NCBI GenBank assembly: GCA_947456915.1
Contig: CANGUQ010000245.1
Coordinates: forward strand, 1-6,115
Direction: 5' to 3'
Origin: Betaproteobacteria bacterium
GTDB lineage: Bacteria; Pseudomonadota; Gammaproteobacteria; Burkholderiales; CAIKXV01
Length of the DNA stretch: 6,115 nucleotides
Positions 1 to 5,386 of the stretch are shown here, one piece after another (position 1 is the stretch's first letter; each line of letters starts with the position of its first letter). Below the pieces are notes generated by a model, which saw nothing but the letters and a program-made list of their open reading frames with translations, did no database searches and was not told the DNA's origin. Position numbers and translations under genes: made by a program.

Positions 1-1
1 C

Positions 2-1438
2 TCGGGCGACCTGCGGTCCGGCAAGTATTCAGCCCGGGATTTTTCCTTTCAGCATTCGCGGATGACGGTCGAGGGCGTGCATGCGAAGGCGGCCGCGCAC
101 CCGTTCGGCGATCTCGACATCTTCGACTATCCGGGCGGTCCGCCGGAACTGCCCGGCGGAAGGGCGCGCGGTGCGGAAGCGACTCGTCTGGCGACGGTCC
201 GGATGGAGGAACTGGTGTCGCGCCGCAAGTTCTACCGCGGTTCCGGCGATGCGCGAGGCGTCGAAGTGGGATGCCTGTTCAAGCTGCGCGGTCATTTCCT
301 GCCTGCGCTCGATCAGGAGTACCTGGTCGTGTCGCACGATTTTCATCTGCGGTCCGACGGGTATCAGTCGGGTGGCGGCAAGGTCGAGTTCTCGATGAAC
401 TTCACCGCGATACCGTCCGCGGTGCAGTTCCGCCCGGAGCGGCTGACCCCGGAACCGCGCATCAGCGGGCCGCAGACGGCGTTCGTCACCGGGCCGTCGG
501 GCGAGGAGGTGTACACCGACAAGTTCGGCCGCGTGCGCGTGCAGTTCCACTGGGACCGCTATGCCGGCAGCCAGTCGGACACCGGTTCTGCCGAGACCTC
601 CTGCTGGGTGCGTGTTGCACAGCCGTGGGCGGGCAAGGGCTGGGGGATGCTCGCGCTGCCGCGCGTCGGACAAGAGGTGATCGTCGATTTCCTGGAGGGC
701 GATCCGGACCGGCCGATCATCACCGGCCGGGTGTTCAACGACATCTCGACGGTGCCCTACGAACTGCCCGCCAGCAAGACCCAGATGACGATCAAGTCGT
801 CATCCATCGGCGGCAGCGGCTTCAACGAGCTTCGCTTCGACGACAAGTCCGGATCGGAGCAGATCTTCATGCACGCGCAGAAGCAGCTCGATCTGCGGGT
901 GCTGAAGGACCGGTTCGAGTTCATCGGCGAGACCGACCAGAAAATGGTCAAGAAGGACCTGATGGAGGAGGTCGGAGCGGACGCTCACCTGAAGGTCACC
1001 GGTGACCAGAACGTGAAGGTTGGCGGCACGGTATCTCTGGACTCGGGCGCGGACTGGCAGGTCAAGGTCGCCCAGAAGTCGGCGCTCGACTCGGGCCAGG
1101 AGATCCACTTCAAGGCGGGAATGAAGGTGGTCATCGAGGCGGGGACGCAGATTTCGCTGAAGGTCGGCGGGAACTTCATCAACATCTCGCCGGCGGGAAT
1201 CGACATCCAGGGTACGCTGACCAAGGTGAACAGTGGCGGCTCCGCGGGGAGCGGTTCCGGGGCCTCTCCAGGGGCACCCACGGCCCCGAAGGAGGCGGCT
1301 ACCGGAAAGGCAGGCGAGAAAGACGCCGCAGTGGCAAAGCCGACAGCCCCGACCGCGACGAAGTACAGACCAGCCTCAGTTGCGCTGAAGGCGGCGGCAG
1401 CGAACGGGGCGCCCTTCGTCGGCGCTTCAGGAGGCTGA
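2..1438 (+). CDS. vgrG: T6SS spike protein VgrG (5' partial)
   Basis: VgrG trimers form the spike that the contracting T6SS sheath drives into a target cell. The frame is open from base 2, giving 478 residues, so the true start lies upstream. The ATG at 62 is internal, because the residues before it (SGKYSARDFSF) already read as the gp27-like part of VgrG. The gp5-like OB fold spans roughly residues 170-248, with FGRVRVQFHW, SCWVRVAQPWAGKGWG, PRVGQEVIVDFLEGDPDRP and ITGRVFND. The strand-rich needle/beta-helix follows to about residue 408. A Gly/Ser/Ala/Pro/Lys-rich tail of about 70 residues ends in SVALKAAAANGAPFV, a type of tail I know from VgrGs encoded beside DUF4123 adaptors. No extra enzymatic domain is visible, so this looks like a carrier rather than an 'evolved' VgrG. 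The adaptor gene starts 3 bases after the stop. Confidence 0.96.
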   Translation, partial: SGDLRSGKYSARDFSFQHSRMTVEGVHAKAAAHPFGDLDIFDYPGGPPELPGGRARGAEATRLATVRMEELVSRRKFYRGSGDARGVEVGCLFKLRGHFLPALDQEYLVVSHDFHLRSDGYQSGGGKVEFSMNFTAIPSAVQFRPERLTPEPRISGPQTAFVTGPSGEEVYTDKFGRVRVQFHWDRYAGSQSDTGSAETSCWVRVAQPWAGKGWGMLALPRVGQEVIVDFLEGDPDRPIITGRVFNDISTVPYELPASKTQMTIKSSSIGGSGFNELRFDDKSGSEQIFMHAQKQLDLRVLKDRFEFIGETDQKMVKKDLMEEVGADAHLKVTGDQNVKVGGTVSLDSGADWQVKVAQKSALDSGQEIHFKAGMKVVIEAGTQISLKVGGNFINISPAGIDIQGTLTKVNSGGSAGSGSGASPGAPTAPKEAATGKAGEKDAAVAKPTAPTATKYRPASVALKAAAANGAPFVGASGG

Positions 1439-1441
1439 TCC

Positions 1442-1996
1442 ATGGCCCGTCTGCCGGCGGAGAGTCTGCGTGCGTTGTCCGACTGGTTGTGGTCGGAGGA
1501 GGGGACTCGGGTGTATGCCGTCGTTGATGGAGCGAGCGTCCCCGGGTTGATGGAGAAGCTGTACGCCGAGCAGGCTCCGCGGTGGCTCTGCCTGTACCGG
1601 GGTGAACTCGAGCCGGACATGGCGACGGTTGCGCCGTATCTCGTCTGCCTGGAGCGGGATGCAGAGTTCACCGAGTGGCTGCTCGCCGCGGGGTGGGGGA
1701 ACCACTGGGGCGTGTTCCTGCGTTCGGCCGCGAGCCTGCTCGACCTGCGCAAGCACCTGCGCAACATCAACATGGTGTACGGCCCGGATCTGGATCCCCT
1801 CCTTTTCCGCTACTACGATCCCCGGGTGCTGCGCGCATTCATGTCGGTGTGCGAGCCCGGGCAGGTGTCCGACCTGTTCGGCCCGGTCGCCAGCTGGATC
1901 GTCGAATCCGAGGACGTATCCATCGCCCTGGCGTTCAGCGGGACTGGCGATGCTGTCAGCACCAGCGAGCGCGTGCTGGTTCGCGGAAGAGGTTGA
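1442..1996 (+). CDS. DUF4123 T6SS adaptor/chaperone (Tap/TEC family)
   Basis: DUF4123 proteins (Tap, also called TEC) are cytoplasmic adaptors that load a particular effector onto its cognate VgrG and are not themselves secreted. The 184-residue product shows the family signatures in order: YAVVDGA (25-31), LYRGELEP (51-58) followed by APYLVCL (64-70), a Trp-rich stretch GWGNHWGVF (84-92), RKHLRN (103-108), and the hallmark LLFRYYDPRVLRAF (120-133) followed by LFGPV (145-149). The last 35 residues are less conserved and may select the cargo. The start is well supported: AGGAGG at 1429-1434 lies 7 bases upstream of the ATG, inside the 3' end of vgrG. Only 3 bases separate it from vgrG and 3 from the next gene, so co-translation is likely. 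The family call is firm. Which downstream protein it loads cannot be read from the sequence. Confidence 0.93.
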   Translation: MARLPAESLRALSDWLWSEEGTRVYAVVDGASVPGLMEKLYAEQAPRWLCLYRGELEPDMATVAPYLVCLERDAEFTEWLLAAGWGNHWGVFLRSAASLLDLRKHLRNINMVYGPDLDPLLFRYYDPRVLRAFMSVCEPGQVSDLFGPVASWIVESEDVSIALAFSGTGDAVSTSERVLVRGRG

Positions 1997-1999
1997 CCG

Positions 2000-2863
2000 A
2001 TGCTCAGGATTTCCAGCCAGCAGTTCGAAGCGTTGCAGCGTGCGATCAGCGCGCCGCGGCGGCGGGAGCGGGCTGCGGCGCTGCTCGATGCGTTTCCGCG
2101 CTTCCAGTCCAGTCTCGATCCGGTACGGGTGCAGGAACTGCTGCGCGTGACCGACGCGCGTGCCGGCGAGCGCGCGATGGCGAGCGAGCGGGGCATGCTG
2201 CTGTGGGCGCATCTCGCGCTGCGTTTCGGCGTCGATTGGGACAGGGACCCGCAGCACGCATGGGCGGTCAGCGCGCCGCCCGAAGCGGCAGCCGACATGG
2301 CTGCCACCATAGCCGGCGTTGCACAGCGGGCGTCGGCGTGGCGGCTGCAGGTGATGGGTCCGGACGATGGACGGTTCATCGGTGCCGCGCAGCGTTTCGT
2401 GAGTCAGCCCGCGGAACAGTGGCTCGCCGCTGCGGGGCGGTCACAGGCGGATCTGCTGACCTACCTCGCATGGCTGCATCCGGAGAAGCGCGTGGCTGTT
2501 GGCGACGAGGCTATCGCCACCCTCGTGCGGCAGGCGATCGATGAATGTCGCGCGATCGGCATGAACGAGCGAGCCGGGGTCGTGCTGTGTGCGGTCTTGT
2601 TCTTCCTGTTCGGCTCGGGCGTGCTGCACGACCCGGTATTCGCGGAGATCGGTACGGCGCTGGCCGACCCGGCGCTCGGCGCGGCCGACCGCGTGCGCGC
2701 GGCAGCGCAGGCAGCCGGGGGCTGGACCCGCGCTCAACTGCTCGCGCCAGCCTCGGGAACTGCACCGGTGATGCAGTGGCCGATCAGTGGGCTGGATACG
2801 GCGAGCGTGGAGCCGGCAGAGCTGATGATCGTCCGTCCCAAATCCCCGCCGCGGGCGCAGTAG
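2000..2863 (+). CDS. Conserved T6SS-associated protein of unknown function, downstream of DUF4123
   Basis: This 287-residue protein has no signal peptide and no enzyme motif I recognise. Proteins of this general look often follow DUF4123 genes in vgrG clusters and are usually left hypothetical; I infer a cytoplasmic co-chaperone or accessory loading role from position only. Two similar segments are visible. Residues 63-89 begin ERGMLLWAHLALRFG, then D83-P84. Residues 190-217 begin ERAGVVLCAVLFFLFG, then D211-P212. Both fit the scheme E-R, hydrophobic helix, F-G, D-P, suggesting an internal duplication. The second segment is hydrophobic enough to imitate a membrane helix, but the repeat makes a buried helix more likely. 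The start has GGAAGAGG (1985-1992) 7 bases upstream of the ATG and lies 3 bases after the adaptor stop. Confidence 0.85.
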   Translation: MLRISSQQFEALQRAISAPRRRERAAALLDAFPRFQSSLDPVRVQELLRVTDARAGERAMASERGMLLWAHLALRFGVDWDRDPQHAWAVSAPPEAAADMAATIAGVAQRASAWRLQVMGPDDGRFIGAAQRFVSQPAEQWLAAAGRSQADLLTYLAWLHPEKRVAVGDEAIATLVRQAIDECRAIGMNERAGVVLCAVLFFLFGSGVLHDPVFAEIGTALADPALGAADRVRAAAQAAGGWTRAQLLAPASGTAPVMQWPISGLDTASVEPAELMIVRPKSPPRAQ

Positions 2864-2872
2864 CCGCGCCCG
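2852..2872 (+). other. Short GC hairpin across the stop codon of the 2000-2863 gene
   Basis: A 7-bp perfect inverted repeat pairs cgggcgc (2852-2858) with gcgcccg (2866-2872) around a 7-base loop that contains the TAG stop. No T-run follows, so it is not a convincing Rho-independent terminator. It may slow RNA decay or just reflect GC-rich sequence. The 40-base gap it sits in also holds two copies of the palindrome GTCGAC (2872-2877 and 2898-2903). Confidence 0.3.
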
Positions 2873-2903
2873 TCGACTCCCACCGACCAGAACAGGTGTC
2901 GAC

Positions 2904-3293
2904 ATGCCAAAGCACGTCTGCAACGGTGCACTGCTCAAGTGCAGCATGGGAATGGCCCCCAGCACCTTCGTCGTGCTGCCGGTGAACCGCGAGTTCACGT
3001 CCAATCAGCCTGCGGCGAACATCATGGATCACGTACCGATGCTCAACGTGATGCCGTTCGGCATGTGCCAGTCGCCGGCGAACCCCACCGTTGCTGCAGC
3101 GACTGCCGCGGCGATGGGCGTCCTCACCCCGATGCCCTGTGTGCCGGCGACGCCCGCGCCCTGGGCGCCGGGATCGCCAACGGTGCTGCTCGCGAACATG
3201 CCGGCGCTCAACGACACCTCGAAGCTCACCTGCATCTGGGGCGGCATCATCGAAGTGACGATGCCGGGGCAGATGACGCATGACATCGCGTAG
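2904..3293 (+). CDS. DUF4280 (PAAR-like) spike-tip protein
   Basis: DUF4280 proteins are PAAR-like. They are thought to cap the VgrG spike, sharpen it and hold or link cargo. The 129-residue product has the family pattern: N-terminal VCNGALLKCSMG with Cys6 and Cys13, NIMDHVPMLNVMPFGMC (39-55) with His43 and Cys55, a Pro/Ala-rich middle with PMPCVP (Cys79) and PAPWAPG (84-90), then SKLTCIWGGIIEV (106-118, Cys110) ending in the GQ motif at 122-123. Five Cys and one central His are plausible metal or fold-stabilising residues, by analogy with zinc-binding PAAR tips; this is inference. There is no C-terminal toxin extension, so the protein is a stand-alone tip. The ATG at 2904 has a modest AGGTG (2894-2898) 5 bases upstream. 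Its place between the adaptor pair and the cargo genes fits a link between spike and effectors. Confidence 0.92.
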   Translation: MPKHVCNGALLKCSMGMAPSTFVVLPVNREFTSNQPAANIMDHVPMLNVMPFGMCQSPANPTVAAATAAAMGVLTPMPCVPATPAPWAPGSPTVLLANMPALNDTSKLTCIWGGIIEVTMPGQMTHDIA

Positions 3294-3419
3294 CGAGGTT
3301 CCGCAGTCGGTGAGTCGCTGCACCCCGCATGCCGTGCTGTGCGCGCACGTGCGACGAGCACGCTCTTTCTGCCCGCCGGGAGCGCTCTGCGTCGCCCCTG
3401 GACGCTTGAAGGAGGAGGG
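3294..3419 (+). other. 126-base intergenic gap between spike-tip and cargo genes
   Basis: No gene is supported here. An in-frame ATG at 3339 would give a 27-residue Arg-rich extension to the next protein, but it has no good ribosome binding site and does not look like coding sequence. Two overlapping perfect 10-bp palindromes, GTGCGCGCAC (3339-3348) and CGCACGTGCG (3344-3353), are flanked by the inverted pair gtgct (3334-3338) and agcac (3357-3361). I see no clear sigma-70 promoter and no T-run terminator. A separate promoter for the cargo genes could lie here, but the sequence does not prove it. Confidence 0.5.
3409..3415 (+). promoter_or_regulatory. Strong Shine-Dalgarno AAGGAGG setting the start at 3420
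   Basis: AAGGAGG lies 4 bases before the ATG at 3420, within a purine run that reaches the start codon. It is the strongest Shine-Dalgarno in the window. It decides against the upstream ATG at 3339. A GTG at 3426, at a spacing of 10, is a less likely alternative start that would lose only two residues. Confidence 0.8.
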
Positions 3420-3848
3420 ATGACTGTGGCACTGCAATCGGCGGTACTGCTCGAGGAACTCGCCGAGGCCGCCGGGATCGCCCGGCAGCAGGCGCGGGAG
3501 ATACTCGACGTGATCGGAGAGCGCTTCGGGGCAGCGACTGGCGGATTGCGCCAGCGGGTTTCGGCGATCATGGCCGGGAGGAGCGGTTCGCTCGAGGACC
3601 GCCTGGAACTCGTCGCGGATGTCACCGAAGAGAATCTGGACAGCCGCGTGAAGGCGCGTATCTTTGCTGCGCTCGGGCTCGGCGTGATCGGCGGCTTCGT
3701 CCTGAGCGCGGCTGCCGGAAGCGTCGTTGCCTGGATCGTCGGTATCGCGCTGATCTTCCTCGCCGGATACATGCTGAAGGACATGATCCGCATCGTCATG
3801 AATCAGATCGAGTCGCGGATATCGGCTTTCTCCATTGGTCTGCAATGA
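3420..3848 (+). CDS. Small protein with two hydrophobic helices, coupled to the hydrolase effector
   Basis: I do not recognise a family for this 142-residue protein. Residues 1-78 look helical and amphipathic, rich in Glu, Ala and Arg (for example LLEELAEAAGIARQQAREIL at 10-29). Two Gly-rich hydrophobic segments follow: about 81-99 (IFAALGLGVIGGFVLSAAA) and 102-119 (VVAWIVGIALIFLAGYML), separated by only a Gly-Ser turn, so they could form a membrane hairpin. A short amphipathic end (KDMIRIVMNQIESRI) follows. There is no cleavable signal. Its stop overlaps the hydrolase start in ATGA (3845-3848), so the two are translationally coupled. Possible roles are a second cargo acting on membranes, a helper carrying the hydrolase, or a protective membrane protein. 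The sequence does not choose between them. Presence as a gene is well supported by the Shine-Dalgarno and the coupling. Confidence 0.82.
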   Translation: MTVALQSAVLLEELAEAAGIARQQAREILDVIGERFGAATGGLRQRVSAIMAGRSGSLEDRLELVADVTEENLDSRVKARIFAALGLGVIGGFVLSAAAGSVVAWIVGIALIFLAGYMLKDMIRIVMNQIESRISAFSIGLQ

Positions 3849-4591
3849 CGGGCAACGCCAGTGCGGTGCCTGGACCGCTGGGCGCTCAGGCGGCGCCGCC
3901 AGTGATCGACAAGGGCACGGCTGCACGCGAGTCGAGCCCGCTGCCGTGCGTCATCGGTACCGATCCGCCACCAGCGGTGGCGTCGCCGAAGCCGCCCCCC
4001 GCCATCGATGACGATACGCGGATACTGGCGGCTACCGTCTACGGTGAAGGATCGACCGCCAACGTTTTCGAGGAGATGGCAGCGATCGCCAACGTGCTGG
4101 TACGGCAGCAGAAGGCGCGCGGTTACGTGAGTATTTCTGCTTTCATCAGGGCCGACAGGACGTTCGCCTTCGCGGCGCACGACGGCAGTGCCCGCTTCGG
4201 GAAGCTGATGGCTGCCAAGGACGAAGACATTGCCAGGGACACAGGCATGGATGCCGCAGTCAAGGGCGCGCGGAACGCCCTGTCGCCGAGCCCGGTCGAT
4301 CATTCGAACGGGGCTTACTTCTGGGACGGTCTGGATATCAAGACCGACTACGCCAGGCATCCGAAGGTGCTCGGCGGAATACACATCACGGATCCCGCGC
4401 ACAACGTCGTCGGGATCAAGGATAACGTTGTGGAGGGCGAGAACTGGCTGCTCGATGCGAAGGGGAACAAGACCCGGTCGCGCGGCAAGTGGCAGTACAA
4501 GTACGAGTCGACTGCGGGTTTCGGCGCAACGATCTTCTGGAAGTACAACCCGGCGTTCGTGAAGGCTTCGGGGAACAGGGAGTACAAGTGA
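3845..4591 (+). CDS. Probable T6SS peptidoglycan hydrolase effector (SleB/CwlJ-like)
   Basis: This 248-residue protein has a Pro/Ala-rich, probably flexible N-terminus (1-54) and then a globular domain. The segment RILAATVYGEGS (59-70) followed by EEMAAIANVLVRQ (76-88) resembles the start of SleB/CwlJ-type cell-wall hydrolases (Hydrolase_2), whose pattern is a YGE-like motif with the catalytic Glu and then a helix with AIA-V-L-NR. E68 is therefore the candidate catalytic residue. Further along are DHSNGAYFWDGLD (152-164) and HITDPAHNVVGI (180-191), which look like a substrate cleft. No signal peptide is present, so reaching peptidoglycan would need another route, fitting T6SS export. It overlaps the membrane-protein gene upstream and an exported-protein gene downstream, the usual effector-immunity layout. 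The effector role is likely; the exact bond cut (glycan or peptide) is unknown. Confidence 0.75.
   Translation: MTGNASAVPGPLGAQAAPPVIDKGTAARESSPLPCVIGTDPPPAVASPKPPPAIDDDTRILAATVYGEGSTANVFEEMAAIANVLVRQQKARGYVSISAFIRADRTFAFAAHDGSARFGKLMAAKDEDIARDTGMDAAVKGARNALSPSPVDHSNGAYFWDGLDIKTDYARHPKVLGGIHITDPAHNVVGIKDNVVEGENWLLDAKGNKTRSRGKWQYKYESTAGFGATIFWKYNPAFVKASGNREYK
4577..4582 (+). promoter_or_regulatory. Shine-Dalgarno AGGGAG setting a GTG start at 4588
   Basis: AGGGAG ends 5 bases before the GTG at 4588, which overlaps the hydrolase TGA stop as GTGA. This start gives a protein that begins directly with a classic signal peptide. The ATG at 4489 in the same frame would instead add 33 residues in front of the signal and overlap the hydrolase gene by about 100 bases. 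Confidence 0.75.
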
Positions 4592-5262
4592 GACCGCGAC
4601 GCGGTCTGGTCTGCCTCGGATTGTTGCTGGTGCTGGGTATCGCTGCGGCCAGTGAGGGGGCCGGCGAGGTGGCCGGCGATACCGACCAGCTGATACGAGT
4701 GCTGCGCGGGGCTTCGCTTCCGGTCGAACTCGCGGCGCTGAAGATGGCGCAGGGCTGCGGTCCGGCCGGGTGCATCGCTGCGCTTGGCGGGGTGGTCGTC
4801 GATACCGAGGCCGGTGCGCTGCGACGTGCTGGCGGATCGACTCTGGAATGGATCGTCGCCGGGCGGATACCGGTCGCCGATCTGCCGGAGGTGAACTGGG
4901 CGCCGTTGCGCGGTTTCCGCGTGCGGCGGGCTGGCCGCTCATGGGGGGTGTGCATCGAGTTCGGGCATACCGGGCTGGGCAACAGCGGACGGGCGCAGCG
5001 CTGGCGCACGCTGGTACTGGTGCCTGCCAGTGGCCGTAGTGCGCACCGTTTCACCGGTTACCGGGCCTCGTGCGAGGCGCTGGTGAGGGGGGCGCACTCA
5101 GGCGAGGTCGCATTGCCGATCGTGGAACTGGCGCAGCCGGGCACGGCAACACTGGAGATCGTCTGGCACCGATGTGACGCGCAGCGCTGCGTGCGCGAGC
5201 CGGATCCGCGCAGCGTCGAGGGCAGTCCAGCGAGCGAGGACGGCCGACTGACGATCCAGTGA
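4588..5262 (+). CDS. Exported Cys-rich protein, candidate periplasmic immunity protein
   Basis: This 224-residue product has a clear Sec signal peptide: basic MRPRR, a hydrophobic core GLVCLGLLLVLGI, and a likely cut after AAA (residue 21). No lipobox is present; Cys9 lies inside the core. The mature part has six Cys at 57, 62, 122, 162, 196 and 201, including two C-x4-C pairs, an even number that suggests disulfides formed in the periplasm. I recognise no named family. Its gene overlaps the hydrolase gene by 4 bases (GTGA), so the two proteins would be made together. T6SS peptidoglycan hydrolases are usually paired with a periplasmic inhibitor encoded next door, so immunity to the 3845-4591 protein is the best inference. 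The GTG start is chosen for the signal peptide, the Shine-Dalgarno and the overlap. A periplasmic accessory role is the alternative. Confidence 0.8.
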   Translation: MRPRRGLVCLGLLLVLGIAAASEGAGEVAGDTDQLIRVLRGASLPVELAALKMAQGCGPAGCIAALGGVVVDTEAGALRRAGGSTLEWIVAGRIPVADLPEVNWAPLRGFRVRRAGRSWGVCIEFGHTGLGNSGRAQRWRTLVLVPASGRSAHRFTGYRASCEALVRGAHSGEVALPIVELAQPGTATLEIVWHRCDAQRCVREPDPRSVEGSPASEDGRLTIQ

Positions 5263-5305
5263 CGCAGCACGCCCGGATCGAGGGCGGCAAGCGGGCGTGC
5301 TGCGT
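5262..5305 (+). terminator. 14-bp perfect hairpin between the immunity-like and cyclase-like genes
   Basis: Bases 5262-5275 (acgcagcacgcccg) pair perfectly with 5292-5305 (cgggcgtgctgcgt), leaving a 16-base loop. The left arm begins at the last base of the TGA stop of the exported-protein gene. There is no T-run after the right arm, so it is not a standard Rho-independent terminator. It could be an imperfect terminator, an attenuator that lowers expression of the next gene, or an RNA-stabilising 3' hairpin. The stem is far longer than others in the window. Confidence 0.5.
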
Positions 5306-5373
5306 GAACCGCACTGCTCGAGCGGGACCTGTCGGCGGCAGTGGAACCGGTGCACGAGCAGGTGAGCGGACCG

Positions 5374-5379
5374 AAGGAA
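5374..5379 (+). promoter_or_regulatory. Shine-Dalgarno AAGGAA for the start at 5387
   Basis: AAGGAA ends 7 bases before the ATG at 5387 and supports that start. The rest of the 5306-5386 stretch shows no gene and no clear promoter; it holds an 8-bp palindrome, GCTCGAGC (5316-5323). Confidence 0.65.
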
Positions 5380-5386
5380 CGCGTTG

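Noticed and set aside
62..64. ATG at 62 as the start of vgrG
   Set aside because: The frame is open back to base 2 and the residues before it fit VgrG; the protein would lack most of its gp27-like domain if it began here.
1226..1438. C-terminal effector domain on VgrG
   Set aside because: The tail is low-complexity Gly/Ser/Ala/Pro with a short conserved-looking end, not a folded domain.
2573..2626. Transmembrane helix in the 2000-2863 protein (residues 192-209)
   Set aside because: The segment matches an internal repeat whose other copy is much less hydrophobic, so a buried soluble helix is more likely.
3339..3419. Upstream start at 3339 for the small membrane protein
   Set aside because: No good Shine-Dalgarno, and the extra 27 residues look like translated non-coding GC-rich sequence; AAGGAGG directly precedes the ATG at 3420.
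2784..4942. Long reverse-strand open frames (2784-3926 and 3803-4942, about 380 codons each)
   Set aside because: They lie opposite well-supported + strand genes, are Arg/Pro/His-rich with no recognisable domains, and are typical of antisense frames in GC-rich DNA.
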